Source: Terrabacter sp. 28
GTDB lineage: Bacteria; Actinomycetota; Actinomycetes; Actinomycetales; Dermatophilaceae
Direction of reading: 5' to 3'
DNA: 64,000 nucleotides
Assembly: GCA_000955875.1 (NCBI GenBank)
Contig: JYOE01000014.1
Location: 29,327-93,326 of the forward strand
The translations under genes were made by a program, and so were the position numbers. This document shows positions 36,020-44,973 of the stretch, piece after piece (positions within the stretch are counted from its first letter, which is position 1; the number at the start of each line of letters is the position of its first letter). Below the pieces are notes generated by a model. The model was not told where the DNA came from, made no database searches, and saw only the letters and a program-made list of their open reading frames with translations.

Positions 36020-36886
36020 GTGACGGCCACCCACGGCTTCGTCGAGGTGGCCGACCGGGTCTTCGTCGCGCGCTACCGGCAGTGGGACGTCAACGTCGGC
36101 CTCGTGCTCGGCCGCGACGGGGCCGTCGTCATCGACACCCGCGCCAGCGACCTGCAGGGCCGGCAGGTGCTCGACGACGTGCGCCGTCTCGGGCGTGACA
36201 TCGAGGTGCGCCACGTCGTCAACACGCACGTCCACTTCGACCACACCTTCGGCAACGCGGCGTTCGACGTGGCCACGGTGCACGCCCACGACAACGTCGG
36301 GCGCACGCTCGCCGAGTCCGCCGAGCAGGTCAAGGAGGCCCTGCGCGCCGACCCGGCCGGCGCCCCGGAGTACGGCTACACCGAGCGCGACGCCGCCGAG
36401 GTGCTGGCCACGCCCGTGCGCGGCCCGGACCGCACGTTCGGCTCCCACGCGACCATCGACCTCGGCGACCGCGTCGTCACCATGGCGTATGCCGGCCGCG
36501 GCCACACCGACGGCGACGTGGCCGTCACCGTGCCCGACACCGAGGCGGTGTTCCTCGGCGATCTCGTCGAGGAGAGCGCCCACCCGTCGTTCGGCAGCGA
36601 CTGCTACCCGCTCGAGTGGGCCGACACCCTCACCTCGCACCTGCTGCAGTCCGACGATGGCGCCGTCGTCGTGCCCGGCCACGGCCGGCCGGTCGACCTC
36701 GGCTTCGTGAGCCGGCAGCGCGACGACATCGCCGCCGTGGCAGCCGTGGTCCGCGAGCGCCGCCTGGCCGGCGGGTCGCTCGAAGAGGCGTTGCGGGACG
36801 CCGACCCGCGCCTGCCCTACCCGCTGGCCGACCTCGAGTCGGCGATCCGCCGCGGGTGGGAGCACCTGGCCCCACTCGCCCCCTGA
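36020..36886 (+). CDS. metallo-beta-lactamase-fold hydrolase
   Basis: A 288-residue MBL-fold enzyme with the THVHFDHTFG motif (HxHxDH), AYAGRGHTDGDVAV with the third metal histidine, FLGDLVEE with the bridging acid, and VVVPGHGRPVD. GTG at 36020 lies just after a GGGTGGGC. The substrate is not defined. The stop codon is the first bases of a 9-bp tandem repeat. Confidence 0.9.
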   Translation: MTATHGFVEVADRVFVARYRQWDVNVGLVLGRDGAVVIDTRASDLQGRQVLDDVRRLGRDIEVRHVVNTHVHFDHTFGNAAFDVATVHAHDNVGRTLAESAEQVKEALRADPAGAPEYGYTERDAAEVLATPVRGPDRTFGSHATIDLGDRVVTMAYAGRGHTDGDVAVTVPDTEAVFLGDLVEESAHPSFGSDCYPLEWADTLTSHLLQSDDGAVVVPGHGRPVDLGFVSRQRDDIAAVAAVVRERRLAGGSLEEALRDADPRLPYPLADLESAIRRGWEHLAPLAP

Positions 36887-36936
36887 GGGCCCTGAGGGCT
36901 CTGAGGGCTCTGAGGGCTCTGAGGGCTGACGCCCCC
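36883..36936. repeat. 9-bp tandem repeat, six copies
   Basis: Six consecutive units of CTGAGGGCT (the first ends in C instead of T), starting at the stop codon of the MBL gene (TGA at 36884). Confidence 0.95.
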
Positions 36937-36961
36937 GCGGCCGCACTCGGTGAAGGCTTGT

Positions 36962-37000
36962 GCGGTGGATCGTCGGCGCCTGGTGCCGGAGATCCACCGC
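36962..37000. repeat. 39-bp palindromic repeat, copy A
   Basis: GCGGTGGATC (36962-36971) and GATCCACCGC (36991-37000) form a 10-bp stem. The whole 39 bp are identical to 38126-38164. It abuts the stop of the AbiEi/DUF559-like gene and may also be its terminator. Confidence 0.95.
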
Positions 37001-37001
37001 G

Positions 37002-38006
37002 CTAGCACGCCGGGCGTCGCGCGAGGTCCACCAGCGGCAGGGAACCGACCGGGCAGGCAGGTGAGCACGGCTCGGCGCCGCGCCATCCCAGACGGCCCAG
37101 CAGTCTCGCGAGCACCGCTGCGGTGCGGCATGGTTGCGCGACGTGCACCCACCCGAGCCGCACCGTCGTGTCGCCCGAGATCGCACCGTCGACGTCACGC
37201 TCCAGGTCCTGCCACCGGACGTCCGGCGCGGAGTGGACGAGGCGACCGTCGAGCTCGACCACGGTGCGCTGCTCGAGGTACTCGACGTCGCGGTATCTCG
37301 GCCCGCGACTGGTCACGACCCGTCGTTGGCGCCGTCCGGTGGGCAAGGCGTGCGGACGTTCGACGTCTCGGACGAACCGTCGCTCCAGGACCGAGCGCAC
37401 GCCCACCGAGACGTCGCTCAGCACCTCGACCAGCAGCCGCCGGCGCCGGAGGCGGGAACGACCACGGACGACGGCCAGGAGCCGCTCCGGGGTGGTGCGA
37501 CCCTGTTGGCAGGCGTCGGCGAGCACCGCGACCGCGTCGGACTCGCGACCGACGGCGTCCGCGACATCGACCAGCGCCTCGTCGAGCCGCAGTCGAGGTG
37601 GCGACAGGTGCAGCAGCGCCACTGCGGCGAAGTTCGAGCGGCGCGTGAGCACGACACCCGCGGGCGCCTTGACGTGACGATCACGGTCGACCGCCACATG
37701 GATGGTGAGCTCCTCGGCGGCGCCCGGTCTGCCGACGCCCGGGCCGCTCCCGAGGCCGTGCACTCGGAGGGCGGACGGCCCAGCCAACGCTGCGGGCTCG
37801 ACCGCAAGCAGCGCGGCCCACGCCTGCTGCCGCCAGGGCAACGGGCCGGTGTGGGTCACGTAGACACCTGGGTGGACCACCGCCCACTCGCGGCGCCGGA
37901 GAAGTCGCTCGACGTCGTTGTCGGTCGCCCCGCACGCCAGCGCCTGTCTCCGGGCCACGACACCATCCTGCACGCGCAGCAGCTGCTCGATGGCAACGGT
38001 GTCCAT
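37002..38006 (-). CDS. AbiEi-like winged helix plus DUF559/Vsr-like protein
   Basis: A 334-residue protein. The N-terminal part (IEQLLRVQDGVVARRQALAC, then VERLLRRREWAVVHPGVYV) fits the AbiEi_4 antitoxin-type winged helix. The C-terminal part (RYRDVEYLEQRTVVELDGRL followed by VHSAPDVRWQDLERD) fits the DUF559/Vsr-like endonuclease fold. Such fusions are frequent in actinobacteria and usually lack a paired toxin, as here. ATG at 38006 is used. The gene is framed by two identical 39-bp palindromes, one at the stop and one 120 bp upstream. Confidence 0.75.
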   Translation of the reverse strand: MDTVAIEQLLRVQDGVVARRQALACGATDNDVERLLRRREWAVVHPGVYVTHTGPLPWRQQAWAALLAVEPAALAGPSALRVHGLGSGPGVGRPGAAEELTIHVAVDRDRHVKAPAGVVLTRRSNFAAVALLHLSPPRLRLDEALVDVADAVGRESDAVAVLADACQQGRTTPERLLAVVRGRSRLRRRRLLVEVLSDVSVGVRSVLERRFVRDVERPHALPTGRRQRRVVTSRGPRYRDVEYLEQRTVVELDGRLVHSAPDVRWQDLERDVDGAISGDTTVRLGWVHVAQPCRTAAVLARLLGRLGWRGAEPCSPACPVGSLPLVDLARRPAC

Positions 38007-38125
38007 TGCGCGACAGTGACTGCCTCGCCGGCACCGACGCCACGCGTCGCGAAGGGTTGTGGACGAGCCGGCATCTGGCTCTGGGGATGTGGATCCAGCT
38101 GCGGCTGGGCACAGACCTCCTCGGC

Positions 38126-38164
38126 GCGGTGGATCGTCGGCGCCTGGTGCCGGAGATCCACCGC
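38126..38164. repeat. 39-bp palindromic repeat, copy B
   Basis: Identical to 36962-37000. It lies in the divergent region between the AbiEi-like gene and the M48 protease gene. Confidence 0.95.
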
Positions 38165-38236
38165 GTTGCCCACCGTCGGGGAACCTGCGCCCGTAGCATC
38201 CAGCACGGAATGCCACCTGTCGCCGAAGGGTCACCC

Positions 38237-39463
38237 GTGTCCGAGCCCCACCCTGCCCCCTCCCCACCGCGGCCTGCCCCAGCAAGGCCCCGCGGATCGT
38301 GGTTCGCCCGACGCAAGGTCGCCGCGGTCGACGCCGGCTCGGCCCGCACGCACGACAGCCTGCTGTCCCAGGTCAGCCGCGGCGAGCGCCCGTCGCAGAC
38401 CACGCGGACCGGGGCCGCCGTCGTCGCGCTCTCGGTGACGGTGCTCGTCGCGTATGCCGTCGCCGTCGTTCTGCTCGTCCTGGCGACCTTCGCGCCGAAG
38501 AACCTCTACGGCTGGGTCGGCGTCGTGATCGGTTGGCTGGTGGTGGTCGCCGTGGCGCCGCGGCCCAACCGGCTCGACGACGTGCGGCCACTGACCATCG
38601 ACGAGTGCCCGAACCTGCACCGCCATGTCGCTGCCGTCGCAGACGCCGTCGGTACGCGCCCACCGGATGCCCTCGCCGTCTCGACCGACTTCAACGCCGG
38701 TGTCACGCGCCTCGGGTGGGGCCGGCGCCAGGTGCTCGTCATCGGCCTTCCGCTCTGGACGCTGCTGACCGACGACGCGCGGCTCGCGCTGCTGGCCCAC
38801 GAGATGGGCCACCTCCGGGGCCGCGACGCCACGACCGGCTACGTGACGTGGACGGCCCACGGCATCCTCCACCGTTTCGCGACGCTGCTGACACCGCTTC
38901 CGGCCGACGCCTACACCGACTTCGCTGACTACCGTCCCGTGATCGAGGAGTCTCAGGCGACGATGAACGCGGTCGGCTCCTTCCTGCTGCGCATCGCGTC
39001 CCTGCCGGCGACGCTGCTGCTCCTGCTGTTCGAGCGCCTGGACGCGGTCAGCTCGCAGCGGGGCGAGTACCTCGCCGACCTGCGAGCCGCCGAGGTGGCG
39101 GGCTCCCACGCCCTCGTGAACCTGCTCGTCACGCTCGAGAACGTGCCGGGCCTGCACACGCTCGCTGCCGCCGGGGTCCGCCGGCGCGAGGACCCGTTCG
39201 TCGTGCTCGACACGGTGCGGGAGCGGCCGGCCCCGACCTCCGTCCAGGTCGACGCCGCCCGGCAGAGGGCCCGGGAGCAGGACTTGCGGTGGGACTCGAG
39301 CCATCCACGCGACGACCTGCGCCTGAGCCTCGTCGAGGCACGGGCCGCCGAGCGCACCCTGGAGCGCACCGACGTCGAGCACGAGGCCGCGGCGGAGCTC
39401 GCGCGGCTGCGGAACGGGCTCGCTCGACAGTTCGCAGACGACCTCATCGAGACCTACCACTGA
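38237..39463 (+). CDS. M48-family membrane metalloprotease
   Basis: A 408-residue protein with a proline-rich N-terminus, two membrane segments (AVVALSVTVLVAYAVAVVLL and LYGWVGVVIGWLVVVAVAP) and the zinc site LLAHEMGHLRGRDA (HExxH). A later AEVAG segment with ERGEYLAD-like QRGEYLADLRAAE supplies the third ligand region. It resembles HtpX-type proteases, which degrade damaged membrane proteins. GTG at 38237 is preferred because GAAGGG lies 6 bp upstream; ATG 38210 is in frame too. Confidence 0.85.
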   Translation: MSEPHPAPSPPRPAPARPRGSWFARRKVAAVDAGSARTHDSLLSQVSRGERPSQTTRTGAAVVALSVTVLVAYAVAVVLLVLATFAPKNLYGWVGVVIGWLVVVAVAPRPNRLDDVRPLTIDECPNLHRHVAAVADAVGTRPPDALAVSTDFNAGVTRLGWGRRQVLVIGLPLWTLLTDDARLALLAHEMGHLRGRDATTGYVTWTAHGILHRFATLLTPLPADAYTDFADYRPVIEESQATMNAVGSFLLRIASLPATLLLLLFERLDAVSSQRGEYLADLRAAEVAGSHALVNLLVTLENVPGLHTLAAAGVRRREDPFVVLDTVRERPAPTSVQVDAARQRAREQDLRWDSSHPRDDLRLSLVEARAAERTLERTDVEHEAAAELARLRNGLARQFADDLIETYH

Positions 39464-39516
39464 CGGGCCGCCGGCCGCCCCATTGACGGCCCCCGCAGGC
39501 CGCCCCAACAGGAGGC

Positions 39517-40638
39517 CTAGCGGCCCACCGCGGACGGGAATGCGTCGGACCACGACCGCAGGGCGATGCCCCCGTCGGCCGTGCGGTCGACCGAGGTCGC
39601 GGCGAGCAGCGCGTGCACGATGGCTCGCGCGACGCAGTCGGCACCGGCCTCCATGAGCACCGTCAGCCCGATCGGGTCGGGCGCGGGTCGCTCCCCCGTC
39701 GACAGGGCGAACAGGGTGTCGCCGTCGAAGAGCGTGTGGACCGGTTTCAGCGCGCGGGCGAAACCGTCGTGGGCGATGCCGGCGGCCTTCTGGCACTGCG
39801 CCTTCGAGAGCGTGGCGTCGGTCGCGACGACGCCGATGGTCGTCGCCAGTCCGGGCAGTCCAGCGACGCGGCCGGGCAGCGCCTCGGCCACCTCGCGCGA
39901 CGCCGCGAGCTCGGCGTCGTCCGGTCGGCCGACGTGGGCCAGCTCGGCGGCGAGACCCAGCCCGACGGCATACGGCAGGCCGGTCACGGGGTCGACGGCC
40001 GACCCGACGGCGTTGACGGCCACGAGCGCGGCGACCGTGACACCCGACTCGAGCACGACGCTCGCCGAGCCGATGCCGCCCTTGAAGCCGCCGACCTTGG
40101 CGCCCGTGCCGGCGCCGACGCAGCCCTGGACCACCGCGTCGGACGACGCGCTCGCGTATGCCGCCCTGCCGTCCTCGGCGCTGGGCGTGTTGCGCCACGT
40201 GCCGCTGCGTCCGAGGTCGAAGAGGATCGCTGACGGCACGATGGGCACGCGCTGACCCAGCTCGGCCGTGGGCCAGCCGAGCCCGTCGTCCGCGAGTGCA
40301 GCCATGACGCCGTCGGCTGCGGCGAGGCCGAAGGCGGAGCCGCCGCCGAGGACGACCGCGTTGACCCGGTCGACGAGGTTGCGGGGGTCGAGCAGGTCGG
40401 TCTCGCGCGTGCCGGGGCCTCCGCCGCGCACGTCGACCCCGGCGACGACACCGTCGTCTGGCGCGACGACGGCCGTCACCCCGGTCAGCCAGCCCGGCTC
40501 GTCGCGGGTGCAGTGGCCGACGCGCAGGCCAGGCACGTCGACGAGCGAGTTCGTCGGGCCAGGGGCCTGGCCGGGGGCCTGGCCGGGGCCCTGCCCTGGT
40601 CTCGGGGCGGGCTCCGGGCCGGAGAGGGGGTCGGTCAC
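39517..40638 (-). CDS. P1/DmpA-family (S58) peptidase
   Basis: A 373-residue protein. After a repetitive PGQGPGQAPGQAPGP linker, NSLVDVPGLRVGHCTRDEPG starts the P1 peptidase fold, with VVLGGGSAFGLAAADGV, VGAGTGAKVGGFKGGIG (the region of the autocleavage serine, here GIGSASV) and TLFALSTGE. These enzymes mature by self-cleavage and remove N-terminal residues. The GTG start overlaps the upstream GNAT stop (GTGA). Confidence 0.88.
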   Translation of the reverse strand: MTDPLSGPEPAPRPGQGPGQAPGQAPGPTNSLVDVPGLRVGHCTRDEPGWLTGVTAVVAPDDGVVAGVDVRGGGPGTRETDLLDPRNLVDRVNAVVLGGGSAFGLAAADGVMAALADDGLGWPTAELGQRVPIVPSAILFDLGRSGTWRNTPSAEDGRAAYASASSDAVVQGCVGAGTGAKVGGFKGGIGSASVVLESGVTVAALVAVNAVGSAVDPVTGLPYAVGLGLAAELAHVGRPDDAELAASREVAEALPGRVAGLPGLATTIGVVATDATLSKAQCQKAAGIAHDGFARALKPVHTLFDGDTLFALSTGERPAPDPIGLTVLMEAGADCVARAIVHALLAATSVDRTADGGIALRSWSDAFPSAVGR

Positions 40639-41099
40639 TGCGGGTCCCGCAGGTCGAACTCCATCAGCCGGCCGGGCGAGGTGAACCCGAGCCGCTCGTA
40701 GAACTCCTGGGCCCGGTCGTCGGGCGCGTTCAGGCGGATCCACTTCACGTCCGTCGTGCGCGACCACTCGATCATCGCCTCGGTGAGGGCGCGGCCGACA
40801 CCACGGTCGCGGCACCCGGGGGCGACGAAGAGGCCACCGACGTGCAGCCACGAGACGTCGCGGCGCCCGGGCCACGGCAGGGCCCGGATGCGACGGGTCT
40901 CGAGGATGCCCGCGTGCTCGCCCCGGCTCTCGGCGATCCACGTGGGGCGGTCGGGCCGCTCGGCGAGCCAGGCGTCGACGAAGCGGTCGAGGTAGCCCGT
41001 CTCGGACGGCATACCGAGCTCGCGGGCGAACTGGAGGTGCAGCGCGGCCACGATCAGGGCGTCGTCGGCCGACGCGCGACGGATCGTCACCTCAGCCAT
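40635..41099 (-). CDS. GNAT-family N-acetyltransferase
   Basis: A 154-residue acetyltransferase: MAEVTIRRASADDALIVAAL, LHVGGLFVAPGCRDRGVGRA with the acetyl-CoA loop (R/Q-x-x-G-x-G/A), and FYERLGFTSPGRLMEFDL. ATG 41099 is chosen. It is coupled to the peptidase gene by a 4-bp overlap. Confidence 0.9.
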   Translation of the reverse strand: MAEVTIRRASADDALIVAALHLQFARELGMPSETGYLDRFVDAWLAERPDRPTWIAESRGEHAGILETRRIRALPWPGRRDVSWLHVGGLFVAPGCRDRGVGRALTEAMIEWSRTTDVKWIRLNAPDDRAQEFYERLGFTSPGRLMEFDLRDPQ

Positions 41100-41235
41100 G
41101 AGGGAAGTGAACCATGCAGGAGGTGCGCAGGCACCCAACCCGGACGACTCCGGCGACCCGGGCGCGGCGGTCGGCCGTCGAGGCCGTGGTGGGTCTCGGC
41201 GGCAGGTCGGTCACGTGGCTGCCGCTGGACCCGGG

Positions 41236-41535
41236 TCAGACGTTGATGCCGAGACGACGGGTGGTGCGCGCCCGCTGACGGCTGGCGCGCATGCGTCGCA
41301 GCCGCTTGATGAGCATCGGGTCGGCCTCGAGGGCGAGCGGGCTGTCGAGCAGCGCGTTGAGCACCTGGTAGTAGCGCGTGGAGCTCATGTCGAAGAGCTC
41401 CTTGATGGCCTGCTCCTTCGAGCCTGCGTACTTCCACCACTGGCGCTCGAACGCCAGGATCTCGAGGTCGCGAGCGCTCAGGCCGTCCTCGGACTCGGGG
41501 CGGTGCCGCTGCGCCGTGGCGTGGTCTGTGCTCAT
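41236..41535 (-). CDS. DUF3263 protein
   Basis: A 99-residue protein: LSARDLEILAFERQWWKYAG, SKEQAIKELFDMSSTRYYQV, LNALLDSPLALEADPMLIKR, then a basic tail. This is the actinobacterial DUF3263 family, which has an HTH-like centre and is often found near cell-envelope genes. The function is unknown. Confidence 0.93.
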   Translation of the reverse strand: MSTDHATAQRHRPESEDGLSARDLEILAFERQWWKYAGSKEQAIKELFDMSSTRYYQVLNALLDSPLALEADPMLIKRLRRMRASRQRARTTRRLGINV

Positions 41536-41720
41536 GGTCCCGTCTCAGTGCGGTCGTGCTTGGTCCTACGTGTGTGCGTCGGCTCCGGTCATCACCCTAG
41601 GTGCAAATGACAGGGGTGTCATTCAGATCGGGCGTGTTGGCGGCATGTCGTCGACCGCCGTCCGGCGAGGGGGGGAACATAGGCCTCAAAAGGCACATCC
41701 GCCCCATCTGTGACGCCTCG

Positions 41721-43082
41721 TCAGGCCATCGTGTCGAGGATGGCGTTGACGTCCTCCTTCGTCGTGTGCGGGTTGACGATCGCGAAGCGGGTCAGGGTCT
41801 CGCCGCGGAAGGTCGTCGGCACGACGAAGGCGAACTCCTCGGACAGCAGGCGGTCGGTCCACACCTGGTAGTCCTCGGGCGTCCAGCCCAGCCGGCGGAA
41901 GACGACGACGGAGAGGTCGGGCTCGCGCACGGCCTCGAGGTAGGGACGGCGTGCGATCTCGTCGGCCGCGAACCGCGTCACCTCGATGGTGCTCTCGATC
42001 GCGTCGACGTAGGCGTCGGTGCCGTGGACCGCGAGGGAGTACCAGAGGGGCAGTCCACGGGCGCGCCGGGTCAGGCCGATCGAGTAGTCGGTCGGGTTCC
42101 ACTCCGCCGACTTCGTGATGACGTCGAGGTAGCCCGCCTCCTGCGTGTGCGCGATCCGGGCCAGCTCGGGCTCGCGGTAGATGAGCGCGCAGCAGTCGAA
42201 CGGGGCGAAGAGCCACTTGTGCGGGTCGACGATGAACGAGTCGGCGTGCTCGATGCCGGCGAAGAGGTGTCGCACCGACGGCGCCGCGAGACCGGCGCCG
42301 CCGTAGGCCCCGTCGACGTGCAGCCAGATGCCGAACTCGCGACAGACCTCCGCGACCGAGGCGAGGTCGTCGACGACGCCGAAGTTCGTCGTGCCGCTGG
42401 TCGCGACCACGGCGAAGAACGTCTCGGGACCGTTCTCCTCCAACGTCTTTCGCAGCTCTGCGCCGGTGAGTCGGAGCTTGTCGTCGACGGCGACTCCACA
42501 CACCTCGGCGTCCATGACGGCCGCCATCGAGACGACGGACGAGTGGGCGTTGTCGGTGGCCGCGATCCGGTAGGGACGGGCCCCGCTGCCGCTCGCCGTG
42601 GCACGCGCCCGTGCCGTGTGCCGTGCCACCACGAGCGCCGACAGGTTGCCGACCGTGCCGCCGGGCACAAAGACGCCGCCGGCCGACTCGGGCAGCCCGG
42701 CGAGGTCGCTGATCCACCGCAGCGCCTGGTTCTCGGCGTAGACGGCGCCGGCTCCCTCCATCCAGGAGCCTCCGTAGATGGACGAGGCGCCGACGACGAC
42801 GTCGAACGCCGCGGCCTCACGCGTCGGCGCGCAGGGGATGAACGACAGGTAGCGGGGGTGGTCGGTCGACAGGCAGGCCGGGGCGAGGGTGTGCTCGAAG
42901 AGCTCCATCGCCCGGGTCGAGCCGAGGCCCTCGCGCGTGATGGTCTGACCGGCTTCCGACGCGAGGTACTCCTCGGTCTGGGCGCCGTCGAGTGGGATGG
43001 GGTCCATGAGGAGCCGCTCGCGGGCGTAGCTGAGGACCTTGTCGACGGCGACGTGGTCGGCGTCCTTCTCGAAGCTGTGCAC
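41721..43082 (-). CDS. pyridoxal-phosphate-dependent decarboxylase
   Basis: A 453-residue group II decarboxylase. FVPGGTVGNLSALVVARH, DNAHSSVVSMAAV, WLHVDGAYGGAG (Asp contacting the PLP ring) and FIVDPHKWLF (the Schiff-base lysine) are visible. It resembles aromatic-L-amino-acid/aspartate decarboxylases. The exact substrate cannot be read from the sequence. Confidence 0.9.
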   Translation of the reverse strand: MHSFEKDADHVAVDKVLSYARERLLMDPIPLDGAQTEEYLASEAGQTITREGLGSTRAMELFEHTLAPACLSTDHPRYLSFIPCAPTREAAAFDVVVGASSIYGGSWMEGAGAVYAENQALRWISDLAGLPESAGGVFVPGGTVGNLSALVVARHTARARATASGSGARPYRIAATDNAHSSVVSMAAVMDAEVCGVAVDDKLRLTGAELRKTLEENGPETFFAVVATSGTTNFGVVDDLASVAEVCREFGIWLHVDGAYGGAGLAAPSVRHLFAGIEHADSFIVDPHKWLFAPFDCCALIYREPELARIAHTQEAGYLDVITKSAEWNPTDYSIGLTRRARGLPLWYSLAVHGTDAYVDAIESTIEVTRFAADEIARRPYLEAVREPDLSVVVFRRLGWTPEDYQVWTDRLLSEEFAFVVPTTFRGETLTRFAIVNPHTTKEDVNAILDTMA

Positions 43083-43145
43083 GCACAGATGCTAGGCCCT
43101 GCGCGCCCCGCCCCCGACCGGGGATTGCGGCGCGCGGCGGCCCCG

Positions 43146-43793
43146 TCAGCCGATCAGGGTGGAGCGCAGCTCGTCGGCCGTCGTGACGACCGCCGACGGG
43201 CGCACGGCCTCGAGCGGCTCGGGCAGGCCGGCGCCCCACGTGACCGCGACGGTGTCCATCCCCGCCGCCTTGCCCGCGAGCACGTCGACGACGGCGTCAC
43301 CGACGTAGACGGCGCCGTTGGCGCTGCGGCCCATCCGCTCGAGGGCGAGCAGCAGCGGCGTCGGGTCGGGCTTGTGCCGCTCGGTGTCCTCCATCGCCAC
43401 CAGCACCTCGACGTGCTCGGAGATGCCGAGGATGTCCATCGCCTGCTCGGCCGACTCGCGGCGCTTCGACGTGGCCACCCCGACGGCGACCCCGGCCGCG
43501 CGCAGGTCGGCGAGCACCGCGACGACGCCGTCGTAGTCGCGGATGAGGCGCTCGGTGTTGTCGGCGTTCCACTGCAGGTAGGTCGCGTAGAGCTCGTCGG
43601 CGTGCTCGGGCGAGTGGTCGCGGAACGCGCCGATGAGCGGCCTGCCGATCCACGAACGGATGACGTCGGGGTCCTCCTCCCGCCCGATCACGGTGCGGAA
43701 CGCGTACTGGTACGACTCGACGATGAGGTTGATCGTGTCAGCGAGCGTGCCGTCGAGGTCGAAGACGGCGGTGGACCAGCGTGGAGACGTCAC
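43146..43793 (-). CDS. HAD-superfamily phosphatase, phosphoglycolate phosphatase-like
   Basis: A 215-residue HAD hydrolase: TAVFDLDGTLADT (motif I), VGVATSKRRE (motif II), KPDPTPLLLAL (motif III lysine) and VYVGDAVVDVLAGKAAGM (motif IV). The helical cap between motifs I and II fits the Gph/PPase group. Confidence 0.92.
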   Translation of the reverse strand: MTSPRWSTAVFDLDGTLADTINLIVESYQYAFRTVIGREEDPDVIRSWIGRPLIGAFRDHSPEHADELYATYLQWNADNTERLIRDYDGVVAVLADLRAAGVAVGVATSKRRESAEQAMDILGISEHVEVLVAMEDTERHKPDPTPLLLALERMGRSANGAVYVGDAVVDVLAGKAAGMDTVAVTWGAGLPEPLEAVRPSAVVTTADELRSTLIG

Positions 43794-43931
43794 CGGGCGA
43801 GCCTAGGGCAGCCCTGCCGGGACCCGGGTCCGCGGCCGTATGCCGGTCGGTTCGGTCCCGATATCTTCTTTCTTCGGACATTCCGGGCCTCGTGCTGCCC
43901 ACGGCCGCCCCCGGGAGGGCAGCATGCACTC

Positions 43932-44969
43932 ATGACTGAAGCCACGACGGTCGACTGGTCCGCCATGACGCAGCGTTCGCTCGACGAGCTGCGCGGGACG
44001 GACTCCCTGTACCGGCCGACGAGCTTCTGGGGCCCCGGTCTCGACGCGCTGCTGGCCGACATGGACCAGCGCGGGCTCGAGTCGTTCAAGTCGTGGCCGA
44101 CGGCCGCCTGGTGGTTCTACCCGCGCTACGGCGTCGGCTTCACGTATGCCGTCATCGACAAGGTGATGGCCACCGTGCGGGCCTCCTTGCCCGACGCACA
44201 GGCCGGGTGGATCCGTTCGGCCCTCGTCGCCACGCACGAGGCCCGCCGCGACTTCGACGCGCTGCGCCTCGCCTGGAACCAGACGAACTGGCCGTGCGAC
44301 CTCAACGGCTATGGCGAGTCGACGGTGGGCACCCCCTTCCAGTACTACCGGTTCACGAACGCCCAGCACGGCTGGACCCGGCCCTACCTCAACTACGCCC
44401 TCTGCATGGCGGCCCTGTCGATGCACGTCCCGGCACCGCCGAAGCGCTTCCTCGAGATCGGCGGCGGCTTCGGGGTGCTCGGCGAGTTCGTCATGTCGCG
44501 CGACCCCGAGGCCGTCTACGTCGACGTCGACATCCCGCCCCTGCTGACCGTCTCGTCCTGGTACCTGCGCGAGCTCTTCGGCGACCGGGTCGCGGTCTAC
44601 GACACGGGCATCGCCTCGACGGGCCCCATCGAGGTCGAGGGGTCCGCCGTGCTGCCGAACTACCGGCTGCCCGACCTCACCGGGGAGTTCGACGTCTTCG
44701 TCAACTCCTTCTCCTTCCAGGAGATGGAGCCCGACGTCGTGGAGAACTACATCGACCTCGTCGTCGCGCGCGGCGTGCGATGGGCCGTCTCGCTCAACTC
44801 GCGCCTCGGCAAGCCGGTCAAGGACGGCGACCGCGTCGGCGTCGTCGACCCGGTGACGTCGGCCCGCATCATCGCGATGTTCGAGCGTCGCGGCTTCGAG
44901 CTGATGGGCGCCTACAACAGCCCGCTCATCCACTCGGCCGGCCAGCTCGCGGTGCTCCGGAGACGCTGA
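43932..44969 (+). CDS. putative sugar O-methyltransferase
   Basis: A 345-residue SAM-dependent methyltransferase: RFLEIGGGFGVLGEFVMSRD (SAM loop), VYVDVDIPPLL (acid after strand 2) and FDVFVNSFSFQEMEPDVVEN. The long N-terminal part with PFQYYRFTNAQHGWTRPYLN matches the family annotated as putative sugar O-methyltransferase. No glycan cluster is adjacent. Confidence 0.8.
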   Translation: MTEATTVDWSAMTQRSLDELRGTDSLYRPTSFWGPGLDALLADMDQRGLESFKSWPTAAWWFYPRYGVGFTYAVIDKVMATVRASLPDAQAGWIRSALVATHEARRDFDALRLAWNQTNWPCDLNGYGESTVGTPFQYYRFTNAQHGWTRPYLNYALCMAALSMHVPAPPKRFLEIGGGFGVLGEFVMSRDPEAVYVDVDIPPLLTVSSWYLRELFGDRVAVYDTGIASTGPIEVEGSAVLPNYRLPDLTGEFDVFVNSFSFQEMEPDVVENYIDLVVARGVRWAVSLNSRLGKPVKDGDRVGVVDPVTSARIIAMFERRGFELMGAYNSPLIHSAGQLAVLRRR

Positions 44970-44973
44970 ACGG

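Noticed and set aside
38231..39516. Minus-strand extension opposite the M48 gene
   Set aside because: Arginine-rich shadow of the M48 protease gene.
41601..43931. N-terminal extension of the methyltransferase frame
   Set aside because: The frame is open but antisense to the decarboxylase and HAD genes; the start at 43932 matches the methyltransferase family.
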